From an uncultured Spartobacteria bacterium (GTDB lineage Bacteria; Verrucomicrobiota; Verrucomicrobiia; Chthoniobacterales; Chthoniobacteraceae): a stretch of 37,098 nucleotides of DNA. Below the pieces are notes generated by a model. It worked only from the letters and a program-made list of their open reading frames with translations. It was not told where the DNA came from and searched no databases. The translations under genes were made by a program, and so were the position numbers. Position 1 is the first letter of the stretch, and every line of letters begins with the position of its first letter. This document shows, piece after piece, positions 24,823-34,592 of the stretch. Location: NCBI GenBank assembly GCA_903901425.1, contig CAIURC010000026.1, positions 1-37,098 of the forward strand. The letters are read 5' to 3'.

Positions 24823-25620
24823 ATGGCCAACCGCATTGACGAGAAATTCCGGACCCTCCAAGCCCAGGGTCGAAAGGCACTGATCGCCTACATCTGCGCA
24901 GGCGATCCCAGTCTCGAAGCCACCTGCTCCCTGGCGCTGGCCTTCGAATCTGCAGGCGTCGACGTCTTGGAACTCGGGGTCCCCTTCTCCGACCCCCTCG
25001 CAGACGGCATCGTAAACCAACTTGCCGCAGCCCGTGCTCTTGAAGCCGGCACCACGGTGTCCGGCGTCTTGGACTGCGTTCGGAATATCCGCACGAAATC
25101 CCAACTCCCAATTGTTCTCTACACCTACATGAACCCGATCTACCGCTACGGGTTTGAACGCTTCCACCACGATGCCGCTGCGGCCGGCGTGGACGGGCTC
25201 CTCATCTTGGACCTCCCTCCGGACGAAGACGTCCTCAGTCCGGAATTCCGCGAAGACTCGGGCCTCAAACGGATCCGGCTCATCGCCCCGACCACGCCTC
25301 CGGCTCGGATCGCGATGCTGACCCGGGACGCCGGCGGTTTCCTCTACTACGTTTCCCGCGAAGGGGTCACAGGGGAACGCAGTGACGTGGCCGAATCCCT
25401 GCCCGAACGCGTTGCTGAAATCCGGAAAACCACCCCGCTTCCTGTTGCGGTCGGATTCGGCATCTCCACCCCGGAACAGGTGCGCCAGGTCGCCCTGCAC
25501 GCCGATGGCGTGGTGGTCGGAAGCGCCATTGTCAAACGGATTGCAGATGCGGGATCCGCCCCGGACCTGACAGAACGGCTGGCAAACTTCATCCGCCCTT
25601 TGGCGGAAGCGCTGCGCTAA
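24823..25620 (+). CDS. trpA: Tryptophan synthase alpha chain
   Basis: A 265-residue TrpA that cleaves indole-3-glycerol phosphate to indole and glyceraldehyde-3-phosphate for the beta subunit. The start is ATG 24823 (MANRIDEKFRTLQAQGRKAL); the frame is open far upstream but the extension is non-homologous and overlaps the lipoprotein. Catalytic Glu50 (LELGVPFSDPLADG) and Asp61 correspond to Glu49 and Asp60 of the Salmonella enzyme. Phosphate-site features GFGIS and VVVGSAIV are present near the end. The loop after Asp61 reads ADGIVNQLA instead of ADGPTIQxA, a mild departure. No trpB or other trp gene is nearby, so the pathway is scattered. It ends 37 nt before the convergent ABC permease stop. 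Confidence 0.95.
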   Translation: MANRIDEKFRTLQAQGRKALIAYICAGDPSLEATCSLALAFESAGVDVLELGVPFSDPLADGIVNQLAAARALEAGTTVSGVLDCVRNIRTKSQLPIVLYTYMNPIYRYGFERFHHDAAAAGVDGLLILDLPPDEDVLSPEFREDSGLKRIRLIAPTTPPARIAMLTRDAGGFLYYVSREGVTGERSDVAESLPERVAEIRKTTPLPVAVGFGISTPEQVRQVALHADGVVVGSAIVKRIADAGSAPDLTERLANFIRPLAEALR

Positions 25621-25657
25621 ACTGCGCGCTCCACAGCACTGAAATGGGTCCGCTCGG

Positions 25658-28219
25658 CTAGCCCGAGCGCAACCCTTTCAGGATGTTTTCGTGCCGCCAC
25701 AGGGGCAGCATCCCTGCAACCACTGCCGCACCCACAATCCATAAAGGCACGCAGACCAAGTCCAGGACCGGAATCCGGAACCCGATGGTCCAACCAAAAA
25801 AAGCCGGGTTCACCACGTGGGTGAGTACGACGGACAGGCACACTCCGGAGATCAACCCCAGCAGCGAAGCCAGAAACCCCACCATCGCCGCCTCCGCCAG
25901 AAACAGCGCGCACACCTGCCCCCGGGAGGCCCCGAGCGCCCGCAGGAGCGCAACCTCCGTCCTTCTCTCCTCCACCAGCGTGCCCACCGCGAGGGCCATC
26001 CCGACCAGCGCCACAAAAACCGCAATCCACCGCAGCACACGGGTCACTGCAAAAGTCTGGTCAAACACCGCAAATATCCGTTCCCGCAAGTCCCGGTTCG
26101 AATAGACCGACAACTCCATTTCCCGCGCAAACACCGCGCGCAACCGGTTCTCAAGCTCCGCCGGATCGGCACCTTTTTTCAAATAAACCGCTGCGGAATG
26201 CGTTCCCGGTTCCGACCAAAACTTTTCAAACAGCCCCCGACTCATCAGCACGACTCCCTGATCGCGGCTGTAGTCGGAAAAAACTCCAGCCACTCCAAAC
26301 CCCTGCCTTCCCCGAGGCGTCTCCAACTCGACCCTGCTGCCCGCGTTCACCCTGAAATGCGATGCAAAACTCTCGCTCACCGCCACTCCGCTTCCCGAAA
26401 GAACCGCAGACATCTTTTCTCCTCCGTCCCCGCCACGGAACCGGAGGTTTCCCCGGTCTTTGCCCTCAAAAACTGAAAGCATCACGGGGCGCCCGGCGAT
26501 CCTCACTTTTTTCTCAAAAAAAACGTCCACCCCCTCCACCCCTTCCTGTTCGCGAAGCCAGCCAATCACGGTATCGGGCAGCAACGGCCCCAGCCCCACA
26601 AGTTCGTTGGATGCCGGCGCCACAAACAGGTCCGCAACCACCGTCTGCCCCACCCATTCCCCCACCGTCTCCCGGAAGGAGTAAATCATCACCATGAGAG
26701 CCGTCAGCATCGCCACGGCCACCCCCAACGCGCCGGCGGTAATCCCGTTCCGGTAAACGTGCCGCCCGAGATTTGCCGCAGCCAGTCTTCCGAGGATCCG
26801 CCCCCCAAAAATCCAGGCCCCCAACTGCGCCATCCGCACCGTGCCCGCCGAGGCACACGCCGCAAAGCTCGTCAGCACAAAAAACGCAGCCCCAAACCCC
26901 AGCCATGGAGGCCCGACCCACCGCGCCACCCCTGAGAGCACAACCGCCACACCTCCCAACCCCAACGCCAATCGCCCACCGCAAAGCGCCTGTGTTTCCC
27001 GCTCCCAAGCAAGACTGCCGGAACGCAGCGCCGCCATCGGCGAAACTCGCGCCGCCTCGGAAGCCGGCACCCATGCCCCCACCAGCACTGAAGCCAACAC
27101 GGCAATACCAGCCACACAAAAATACGCGCCCCCAAGATCCAGCGCCTCCACCTCCACAAGCACGTACAACGACGATACCGTCCGAGCCACCGCCCCCACC
27201 AAAAACCGGGCCAGCCACACTCCGCCCACCGCACCCAGCAATCCCCCGGCAACTCCGTACAGGAGCCCTTCCCCGAGAAACAGGCAGCGCACCTGAAAAG
27301 CACTCCCACCCAGCGCCCGCAAAATTCCGATCTCCGTCCGCCGTCGGATCACTGATCCGGACACCGTTCCGTAGATGAGAAAAGTCCCGACCAGCAAAGA
27401 CACCATGCTGAGCGCCGTCAGGTTCAGTTCGAATGCCGCAAGCATCTTCTGAGCCTTCATGCTCCTCTGCAGCGGCGGCTCCACCTCCAAGTCTGGGGGA
27501 AGGCCCGCCCTCAACTCCTCCGCAATCTCCTCCCCGCGAAGTGGTTCCCTGAGTACCAGTTCTACCGCATCCAAAAAACCCGCTTTTCCGAACAGCTCCT
27601 GCGCCCAGCCCAAATCCATCAGAGCCAGCCTCGATTGGCCGCCCACTTGGGCTTTTTCGAACTCCAACAATCCAAGCACGGTGAGTTGGCGCCGCTCACT
27701 ATTGGCGAGCACCTCCAAAACATCCCCCGGTTTCACACCGAGGCGCGCCGCCATGGAGGGATGCAACACCACCCCGTACGGCGCCGAAAGCCACTGTTCA
27801 AATCCGCCAGCCCATTCCGATCCCTCCGTCCGGAAGGTGTGAAACGGACCGTTGGTAAACAGGTCCACCCCCATCACCTTCAAATACTCTCCAGGCTTGC
27901 CCGGAATCGTCACCACGCCCTCCACCACCCCCGTGGCCGCACGCACGCCCCGGTCCGCTGCCAGTCTCCGCCAGACCCCGTCCGCCATCCTCCCACGCAC
28001 CTCCAAATCCGCGCGCCCAGAAACCACCTCCATCCCCGAACGGAAAGACCGGTTCGCACTCCCGTTGGCAATCTGGATAGCCAGAAAAACCGCCATCCCA
28101 AGTCCGATCGCAAGCACGTTCAACACCCCCAACCCCCATTGCCCCACCAACCCCCTCCCAAGGTACCTCAAAAAAAGACCCCAAAAACCCCGCACCCCGC
28201 TGAGTCCGTTTCCTTTCAC
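25658..28219 (-). CDS. FtsX-like ABC transporter permease (double FtsX domain)
   Basis: An 853-residue permease with two FtsX/MacB-type units, as in lipoprotein- or lysophospholipid-type exporters (YbbP-like). An N-terminal membrane helix (LNVLAIGLGMAVFLAIQIA) is followed by an extracytoplasmic domain. The first FtsX core has RRRTEIGILRALGG (about residue 290) and a central helix pair. A second extracytoplasmic domain leads to the second FtsX core with RRTEVALLRALGAS (about residue 750) and C-terminal helices ending ILKGLRSG. It starts with GTG 28219 overlapping the glnD stop (GTGA). The next gene downstream is convergent, and no ATP-binding protein gene is present in the window, so its ATPase partner is elsewhere. 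Substrate unknown. Confidence 0.88.
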   Translation of the reverse strand: MKGNGLSGVRGFWGLFLRYLGRGLVGQWGLGVLNVLAIGLGMAVFLAIQIANGSANRSFRSGMEVVSGRADLEVRGRMADGVWRRLAADRGVRAATGVVEGVVTIPGKPGEYLKVMGVDLFTNGPFHTFRTEGSEWAGGFEQWLSAPYGVVLHPSMAARLGVKPGDVLEVLANSERRQLTVLGLLEFEKAQVGGQSRLALMDLGWAQELFGKAGFLDAVELVLREPLRGEEIAEELRAGLPPDLEVEPPLQRSMKAQKMLAAFELNLTALSMVSLLVGTFLIYGTVSGSVIRRRTEIGILRALGGSAFQVRCLFLGEGLLYGVAGGLLGAVGGVWLARFLVGAVARTVSSLYVLVEVEALDLGGAYFCVAGIAVLASVLVGAWVPASEAARVSPMAALRSGSLAWERETQALCGGRLALGLGGVAVVLSGVARWVGPPWLGFGAAFFVLTSFAACASAGTVRMAQLGAWIFGGRILGRLAAANLGRHVYRNGITAGALGVAVAMLTALMVMIYSFRETVGEWVGQTVVADLFVAPASNELVGLGPLLPDTVIGWLREQEGVEGVDVFFEKKVRIAGRPVMLSVFEGKDRGNLRFRGGDGGEKMSAVLSGSGVAVSESFASHFRVNAGSRVELETPRGRQGFGVAGVFSDYSRDQGVVLMSRGLFEKFWSEPGTHSAAVYLKKGADPAELENRLRAVFAREMELSVYSNRDLRERIFAVFDQTFAVTRVLRWIAVFVALVGMALAVGTLVEERRTEVALLRALGASRGQVCALFLAEAAMVGFLASLLGLISGVCLSVVLTHVVNPAFFGWTIGFRIPVLDLVCVPLWIVGAAVVAGMLPLWRHENILKGLRSG

Positions 28220-30993
28220 TGCTGACCAGGCATCCAGTGAGAGGCAGTTCGGAGCGCCTCCTGCATTTTGGCCAGACTCTTGATGTCCCGGATTTTCTGT
28301 CCCTCGGCGTCCGTCACGTAAAAGCTGTCAATCGCCGCCCCCTTTTCCGTGGAAATCCGCGAAAAGGAGATCTGCACCCCGAGGCGCCCCAGGGCTTTCA
28401 ACAGGAAGTACAGGAGCCCCAACCGGTCAGGCGTCTGGATGTCCACCAAGGTGAAGTTCGGATGCGCATCGTTCTCGATCGTAATCCGGGTCGGAAAACC
28501 CATCTCCGCTGCGATCCCAGCCGAACGCCGGATGCTGGATCCCGTCAAATGTGGGGAGAAATCAAAGTCTCCGGCTTCGAGAGATTTCCGCAGCAGCTTT
28601 TCCACCTTCTGGATCTCCTTCGGCTCGGTGACAGCTTCCAAGCGGGTGGTGCACACCCGGAAAATGTCAAACACCAAGCCGTCCGTCCGGGTAAACACAT
28701 CCGCCCCGAGGATGTTAAGCTGCGCACTCGCAAACGAGCCGGCGATCCGGGCCAGAAGATATTTCCGGTCCCAACCACAGATCCAGACCTCGCTATGCCC
28801 AAGGTTGGGACGCGCAATCCATGCCACCGCGGGCTGCAACGGGTCCCCGCCAGGAGCCGCGCGCTGCTCGAGAAAACGCCGGAAATGCTTCACATGACGC
28901 GCAATGTCCTGAACCCCGTAGTTCTGGAAGTATCGCTCGGGCATGTGCTCGAAATGCGCCTCGACCTCCTCCTGATAGTCAGCGCTCAACTCTTCCCGAA
29001 CCGCCTCGCACAAGCTCTCCCGTTCAATCGTCCGCTGCCGGTAAAACGCTTCTCCGCCCCTCAAGTACTCGGCGGTGTTCCGGTACAGCTGCCACATCAA
29101 TGCTTCCTTCCAGTCCGACCAGTTCTCGTCTCCGGTTCCCTGTCCGTCCGCAAGACTCAACAACATGAGGGCGTCAAGATCCGCTTGGTTCTTCACCAAA
29201 GCCGCAAACTCCGCCACCGTCGTCGGATCCTCCACGTTCCGCCTCTGGGCCGTGCTCGACATCAGGATGTGGTTGTCCACCAGGAAAAGGAGCGACTTGC
29301 GCTGGGCCGACGTGAGTTGCAGCCGCCGGGCCACGCGCTGCGCGTACACCGCACTGGCCTCCGCATGCACCAGCGCGTTCGCCGCCTTCCCCGTGTCATG
29401 CAGCAGCAACGCCAAATACAGCACGTAGGGATCCTCCAGCCGCTGGAAAATGGACCGGTACGCCGCCAGCTTTGGGTTCTCCGTGTCCACGATCGCATCC
29501 AGCTTCTCCACACAAACCAGAGTGTGTTCGTCCGCCGTGTACCGGTGGAAAAACTCGTGCTGCACAAGGCATGTCAACTGACCAAACTCCGGAATGTAAC
29601 GACCAAGGAAATCCACCTGGTGCATGGACCGAAGGATCCGGCCCACCTCCCCTTTGCGGGAGCAAATCGCCATGAACACCTCCCGGTTCGCCTTCGAATA
29701 CTGGAAAACCCGGTCCACCAAGTGCAGCCTTCTCCGCACCAACTGCTGGAGGTCCGCGCTCATCTGCAAATCCCTCTGCTGCAGGTGCTGGAAGAGACGC
29801 ATCAACCGCGGCGGATCCTGGTTGAAAACGTCCCGCGCCTCTGCATCCATCCGACCGCCCTGCGCAACAAACCCGTCAAACCGCTCGCGCCCGTCCGGCG
29901 TAGCCTTGCGCAGAAAACCAAAAATCGTCCGGGGCTTGACCGGCACAGGAGCAGTCACACTCAGCCTCTGCGAGAGCAACTCGGTCACATTGAAGATGTT
30001 CCGCGCGTGCTGGTAGTAATCCCGCATGAACGCCTCGCCGCGCCTGAGCAGGTTCTTCTGGGGGTACTTGAGCCGCGTGGCCAACTGCACCTGCTGGCTC
30101 AGCACAATCGCATCCACACTGCGCTTGTTCAGGTAGTGCAACTCCGTCCGCACCCGCAACAGAAAGTCGTACCCGCGGTCCAGCAGGCGCCGCTCCGACT
30201 CGTTCAGTAATTTGTGCGCCACCAGACCGGCTGTCCCTTGGATCCGCTCCTTGAAAAAGCTGATCCACAGCAGGTTCTGGTAATCCCTCAAACTCCCGCA
30301 GCCGTTTTTAATGTTCGGCTCCTGCATGTACACGCTACAGCCAAACTTGGCATGCCGCTCGGCTTGGTTGGTCACCCGGTCCGCAATGTACTCCTCCACG
30401 TGGCTCTCCACGCATTCCTCAATGAACTTCTTCCGGAACTTGCGAAACAAAGGCTCGTCCCCAGCCACCAAACGCGCCTCCAAGAGTGATGTCTTGGAGA
30501 GCATGTTCGCGTTCGCCTCCGACACCGCCTCCGGAATGCTCCGCGTAGAGTGCCCCACCTTGAATCCCACGTCCCAGAGCATGTACAGGATCTGTTGCAC
30601 CACCTCACCGGCACGCGGATCTAGTTTTCCAGGCCCGTTGTCCGCCAGAAACATGATGTCCACATCGCTGAACGGGTTGAGTTCCCCGCGCCCGTATCCC
30701 CCGATCGCCACCACCGCCAGCTTCAGCCCTTTCCCTGCCTTGGGCAGCCCCGAAAGCGCCGCCGCCAACAAATGCCTGAGCACAATGTCCACCAGACTGG
30801 CCCGCGCCTCGCAGATCTCGCGTCCGCCGGCCCCACTGTTGTGCTTTAAACGGATCCTGTGATTCTCAATCTTTAAAAACTTCCGGTACAGATTGAGAAG
30901 ATCCGCAGAGTTCAGCTTCCCCTCGGAAAGCAACTGCTGCTCCGCGTGCGCCAGCACCTTCTCACGGTGACTGAGAATGTTGGAGGCTTTCAC
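28216..30993 (-). CDS. glnD: [Protein-PII] uridylyltransferase/uridylyl-removing enzyme
   Basis: A 925-residue GlnD, the nitrogen sensor that uridylylates PII at low glutamine and removes UMP at high glutamine. The nucleotidyltransferase motif is GGYGRGELNPFSDVD at residues 98-112. A helical linker region follows, then the HD hydrolase domain with LLLHDTGKAANALVH, where His532-Asp533 form the HD pair. Two C-terminal ACT domains bind glutamine (from about residue 715 and from about 825, ending near KMQEALRTASH). All four expected parts are present and the length is normal. It is overlapped by the permease gene and preceded 104 nt upstream by pgi on the same strand. No glnB or amtB is in the window. 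Confidence 0.95.
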   Translation of the reverse strand: MKASNILSHREKVLAHAEQQLLSEGKLNSADLLNLYRKFLKIENHRIRLKHNSGAGGREICEARASLVDIVLRHLLAAALSGLPKAGKGLKLAVVAIGGYGRGELNPFSDVDIMFLADNGPGKLDPRAGEVVQQILYMLWDVGFKVGHSTRSIPEAVSEANANMLSKTSLLEARLVAGDEPLFRKFRKKFIEECVESHVEEYIADRVTNQAERHAKFGCSVYMQEPNIKNGCGSLRDYQNLLWISFFKERIQGTAGLVAHKLLNESERRLLDRGYDFLLRVRTELHYLNKRSVDAIVLSQQVQLATRLKYPQKNLLRRGEAFMRDYYQHARNIFNVTELLSQRLSVTAPVPVKPRTIFGFLRKATPDGRERFDGFVAQGGRMDAEARDVFNQDPPRLMRLFQHLQQRDLQMSADLQQLVRRRLHLVDRVFQYSKANREVFMAICSRKGEVGRILRSMHQVDFLGRYIPEFGQLTCLVQHEFFHRYTADEHTLVCVEKLDAIVDTENPKLAAYRSIFQRLEDPYVLYLALLLHDTGKAANALVHAEASAVYAQRVARRLQLTSAQRKSLLFLVDNHILMSSTAQRRNVEDPTTVAEFAALVKNQADLDALMLLSLADGQGTGDENWSDWKEALMWQLYRNTAEYLRGGEAFYRQRTIERESLCEAVREELSADYQEEVEAHFEHMPERYFQNYGVQDIARHVKHFRRFLEQRAAPGGDPLQPAVAWIARPNLGHSEVWICGWDRKYLLARIAGSFASAQLNILGADVFTRTDGLVFDIFRVCTTRLEAVTEPKEIQKVEKLLRKSLEAGDFDFSPHLTGSSIRRSAGIAAEMGFPTRITIENDAHPNFTLVDIQTPDRLGLLYFLLKALGRLGVQISFSRISTEKGAAIDSFYVTDAEGQKIRDIKSLAKMQEALRTASHWMPGQQ

Positions 30994-31097
30994 TCCGAGA
31001 CCTCCGCCGTCGAGTCATCCCAAGGACAACTTGCCCCCCCGAATCCCTGCGCACCAAACACGTCGCGGAGAAGGTTCATGGGATCGCGGAACCCCAC

Positions 31098-32657
31098 TCA
31101 GAGACGCTCGAATCGGTCGTTTCCGGCTCCCTCGCCGGGATGCCATCGGAGCGCCTTCCCGTTCGAAGCCACATGACAGAGCACATGGTACACCGCCTCC
31201 GGGTCTTCCCCAAGCGCCCCAGCCACTTCTCCAGCTGTAACCGCCCCGCGCCCGCCCAAATCCCCGCCAAAGGCTCCCAGCACCCTCTTCTGCAACTCGA
31301 GCACCGCAGTCGCCGCCTTTTTGCCGGCCTCCACCCCTGGCTGGTGATACGCGTTGATGTTCACCAAGCTCGCGTAAAATCCCACCGCCCTCTCGTAAAG
31401 CGCAATCAACGCTCCCACACTGGGCGCGTCCACACTCGGAAGGCTTACTGTAATCGAGTCCCGCCCCCCCTCGTACAACGCCGTCCGTGTTCCCCGCAGG
31501 AACCCCTGCAGGTAATCCCCACTCGTCGCGCCAGCCTCCACGTCCAACGATGGCCGTGTCCGGTCCAGACGCACCTCGATGAACGTCGCAAAAAAGTTCG
31601 CCACACCGTCCCGCAACTGCTGCACGTACGCGTGTTGGTCGGTCGAACCCTTGTTCCCGTACACCGCAATCCCTTGGTTCACCCGGTTCCCGTCCAGATC
31701 CAGCTCCTTGCCCAGCGACTCCATCACCAACTGCTGGAGGTACTTCGAAAACAACACCAGCCGGTCTTTATACGGCAAAACCACCATGTCCTTCGCCCCG
31801 CGCCCGCCACCCGCGTGATGCCACATCAGCGCCAGCATCATCGCCGGATTGCGCCGGGCGTCCTTCCCCCGGGTCCATTCGTCCATCAGCGCGGCCCCCG
31901 CCAGAAAACCCTCCATGTCCAGTCCCTGCAACTGAAGCGGCAACACGCCCACGGCGCTCATCACCGAGGTCCGCCCCCCCACCCAATCCCACATCGGAAA
32001 ACGACGCATCCACCCGTGCGCAGTGGCATACCGGTCCAGTTCGCTCCCGGGCCCCGTCACGGCCACCGCGTGCCGGCCAAAATCCAGACCCACCCGCTCG
32101 TACCGCACCTTGGCCTCCAACATCCCGTTCCGCGTCTCCTTGGTCCCGCCCGACTTCGAAATCACCACTGTCAGAGTGTGCTCCAACCGGTTCTCAAGCC
32201 CGTCCAAAACCCGGTCAATGCCGTCCGGATCCGTGTTGTCCAAAAAATGAAGCGTCATCGCGTCATCCGCGCTCCCGAGCGCATCCGAAACGAACTGGGG
32301 CCCCAATGCCGACCCCCCAATCCCCACCACCAGCACCTCGGTAAACCGGCCCTTCCCATGGATCTCCCGCGCAAACTCGCGGATGGACTCAAACGTGGAT
32401 TCCACCTCGGCACGAAGCTCGGCAGTTGGAGCCAGTTTCGGCGCTCGCAACCAGTAATGCCCCACCATCCGTTTCTCGTCCGGATTCGCCTCCGCCCCCG
32501 CCTCCAGTAGATCCATCGCCGCAAACGCTTTCCGGGCCGGCTCCTCCATCCTTGCCAGGTACTCCTCGTCAAACCGCATCCGGCTCACATCCAGCGAGAT
32601 CCCGGTAGATTCATTCCGAAGGATGTACTTTTGGTATCGGTCCCACAGCGCGCTCAT
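31098..32657 (-). CDS. pgi: Glucose-6-phosphate isomerase
   Basis: A 519-residue phosphoglucose isomerase linking glucose-6-phosphate and fructose-6-phosphate in glycolysis and gluconeogenesis. Motifs include [13 protein letters not shown] (about residue 110), [15 protein letters not shown] (about 165) and [13 protein letters not shown], plus [15 protein letters not shown] with the conserved DQH, and a Lys-containing GVEAGKKAA near the active site. After this a C-terminal segment looks like a small winged-helix-type domain ([20 protein letters not shown], then LCHVASNG). A similar extension is known in some bacterial Pgi proteins. ATG 32657 is chosen over a TTG three codons upstream. It precedes glnD by 104 nt. 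Confidence 0.93.
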   Translation of the reverse strand: MSALWDRYQKYILRNESTGISLDVSRMRFDEEYLARMEEPARKAFAAMDLLEAGAEANPDEKRMVGHYWLRAPKLAPTAELRAEVESTFESIREFAREIHGKGRFTEVLVVGIGGSALGPQFVSDALGSADDAMTLHFLDNTDPDGIDRVLDGLENRLEHTLTVVISKSGGTKETRNGMLEAKVRYERVGLDFGRHAVAVTGPGSELDRYATAHGWMRRFPMWDWVGGRTSVMSAVGVLPLQLQGLDMEGFLAGAALMDEWTRGKDARRNPAMMLALMWHHAGGGRGAKDMVVLPYKDRLVLFSKYLQQLVMESLGKELDLDGNRVNQGIAVYGNKGSTDQHAYVQQLRDGVANFFATFIEVRLDRTRPSLDVEAGATSGDYLQGFLRGTRTALYEGGRDSITVSLPSVDAPSVGALIALYERAVGFYASLVNINAYHQPGVEAGKKAATAVLELQKRVLGAFGGDLGGRGAVTAGEVAGALGEDPEAVYHVLCHVASNGKALRWHPGEGAGNDRFERL

Positions 32658-32862
32658 ATGCCGCAATAGGAGCCTTCCACCGCTCCTGTGTCGAGCGCGG
32701 ACTCAGCAACTTTCCGTCCTGCCCCCGCCTGCCCCCAAACCCGCCGGCACAGCCCCTCCCGATGCGTCCTTCGGCGGACTGACCGATTCGAAGCGCAAGG
32801 CACTTGCGGCAGACTCCAGCCCGAAACCGTGCCCTGCACGCCGTTTCCGTCTCCTGCCGCCC

Positions 32863-33459
32863 ATGACTTCATCCATATCTCCCGTCTCCCGCCCATCCGA
32901 CTCCTCCTGTGACGAATCCCTCATGCAAGCCCTCGCCCGGAAACAACCCGGCGCCCTTGAAATCCTCCACCAACGCTACCAGCACATCATCCGAAGCGCC
33001 CTCGTCCGCCTCATGCACAACGAAACAGAGGCCGAGGACACACTGCAGGAAGTCTTCCTCCAAATCTGGACCCGGGCAGGAACCTACGATCCCTCCAAAG
33101 GCAGGCCCCTAGGCTGGCTGCTGACCTTGGCCCGACGCCGGGCCATTGACAAAATCCGCCAGAACCGCGCCTACGAAAACGCCACCCTCCGACTCGGGGA
33201 AGACGCCACCGCAGCCCTGTCCAACCCCTCCCAAACCGAATCCGACCGCGACTCCCACGACGCCCAGGAACTGCTCTCCCGCCTCCTGGAATCCATCCCG
33301 GCTCTTCAGCGACAAGCCATCGAAGGCACGTTTCTGAAGGGAATGACCCAACGCGAACTCGCCCAGAAAACCCGGATCCCCTTGGGCACCATCAAAACCC
33401 GGGTCGAACTGGGCTTGAAAAAAATGACCGCCGCCGCCGGGGAACTCGAAAACCCATGA
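32863..33459 (+). CDS. ECF-type RNA polymerase sigma factor
   Basis: A 198-residue extracytoplasmic-function sigma factor. Region 2 is at about residues 32-105 (GALEILHQRYQHIIRSALV, with the core-binding ETEAEDTLQEVFLQIW and the DNA-melting segment WLLTLARRRAIDKIR). After a linker, sigma region 4 (about 140-195) carries a helix-turn-helix, with TQRELAQKTRIPLGTIKTRV. ATG 32863 begins a Ser-rich N-terminus; the frame is open to 32623, but that part overlaps the divergent pgi start region and shows no sigma features. There is no anti-sigma gene after it; instead a convergent L,D-transpeptidase gene lies 52 nt away. Regulation and target promoters are unknown. Confidence 0.9.
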   Translation: MTSSISPVSRPSDSSCDESLMQALARKQPGALEILHQRYQHIIRSALVRLMHNETEAEDTLQEVFLQIWTRAGTYDPSKGRPLGWLLTLARRRAIDKIRQNRAYENATLRLGEDATAALSNPSQTESDRDSHDAQELLSRLLESIPALQRQAIEGTFLKGMTQRELAQKTRIPLGTIKTRVELGLKKMTAAAGELENP

Positions 33460-33511
33460 TCAGACCGACCATCAACGACCATCAACGATCGGCGCCGAGC
33501 GACCCACCGGG

Positions 33512-34522
33512 TCACTGGATCACCACGGTCATTCCCTTGGTGATCAACCGACTCAACCGGACCACGTCCCAGTTTGCCACCCGCATGCAACCATGGCTGG
33601 CTGCGCGCCCGATGGTCTGCGGATTGTTCGTCCCGTGGATCCCGATCCCGGGCCTGTTGAGCCCGCACCAAACCACACCCACCGGGTTGTTCGGACCGGG
33701 CGGCAGCATGTAAAATGTCTCACTCCGTTTCCCCGTCTCCAAAACACTCTTGTCCCAGCGGAAAGTCGGCAGCGTCGCCACCCCCATGATCTTCCAAGTG
33801 CCTTCCGGCGTCTCCAAGCCGCCCCCGCCGGGCGTGATCGGCAGACTGGCCAGCAACTTCTCTCCCTCCATCAAGTCCAGCATCCGTTCCGCACGGTTCA
33901 CCGTGATCACGCGCCCCTTGTACTCCTGGACTTCGGGCAGAAAACCAGGCTTCGACAGCGCCTCGATCAGGAACGGTTCCACGTTTGGGACCCGCACCTC
34001 GTCCCCGGGCTTCAACTGGTCCAATTTCAGGCCGGCGTTGAGCCGCTCCAAGAGCACCGGCGAACAATGGTAGCGTTCCGTCAGAAACTCCAGCAGCGAC
34101 CCGTAGGGAAGCGCCTTGAGTTTGGCCTGGTCTACGGGTTCCTCCGGCGCGTCCCCCACATACCGCAAATCCTCCTCGCGGAGCACGTAGGTCGTGTACA
34201 CGGGGGATACCGAGTCCACCGGAATCGCGCCGTCCACAACGCCCGTCTCCGGCAACCCGTGCGCGCGCTGGTACCGCATCAATGCCTTGGTCGTGAATTC
34301 CCCGGGACTCCCGTCAATCTTCCCAGGCCCGAACAACTGCTGGTCCAGAAAAATTTGAAGCCGGGCCGTCTCGTCCCGCTTGGAAACCGGCAACGCAGCC
34401 ACCGCCTTCAACTCCGCGCCTCCCGCGGGCACGGCTCCAAATCCGGCCACAAAAACGGACCCAATCAGGGCCCAGAGTCGGAGGCATTTCCGGGTGCGTG
34501 GTTCGGTGGAAAAATCTTTCAT
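33512..34522 (-). CDS. L,D-transpeptidase (YkuD family) with peptidoglycan-binding N-terminus
   Basis: A 336-residue exported enzyme that forms 3-3 crosslinks in peptidoglycan or attaches proteins to it. The signal peptide lies in the first 35 residues (LRLWALIGSVFVAGFG, then AVPAGGAE). A peptidoglycan-binding-like helical domain follows (about 45-95: GKIDGSPGEFTTKALMRYQR). A LysM-like segment appears further on (YGSLLEFLTERYHCSPVLLE with LNAGLKLDQLKPGDEVRVP). The catalytic YkuD motif near the end is IHGTNNPQTIGRAASHGCMR, with His296 and the nucleophile Cys312. ATG 34522 is preferred to an upstream GTG, as it starts right before the signal peptide. It is divergent from the glycosyltransferase gene across 70 nt. 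Confidence 0.93.
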   Translation of the reverse strand: MKDFSTEPRTRKCLRLWALIGSVFVAGFGAVPAGGAELKAVAALPVSKRDETARLQIFLDQQLFGPGKIDGSPGEFTTKALMRYQRAHGLPETGVVDGAIPVDSVSPVYTTYVLREEDLRYVGDAPEEPVDQAKLKALPYGSLLEFLTERYHCSPVLLERLNAGLKLDQLKPGDEVRVPNVEPFLIEALSKPGFLPEVQEYKGRVITVNRAERMLDLMEGEKLLASLPITPGGGGLETPEGTWKIMGVATLPTFRWDKSVLETGKRSETFYMLPPGPNNPVGVVWCGLNRPGIGIHGTNNPQTIGRAASHGCMRVANWDVVRLSRLITKGMTVVIQ

Positions 34523-34592
34523 GGTTCCATTGCGGGGCAATTGCGGGCAGCCTGCTGCACGTATCACTCACTCCGTGGATCTGCAAGTGCCG

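Noticed and set aside
28237-30210. 657-codon plus-strand frame over glnD
   Set aside because: Arg/Pro/His-rich shadow of a gene with all GlnD domains on the other strand.
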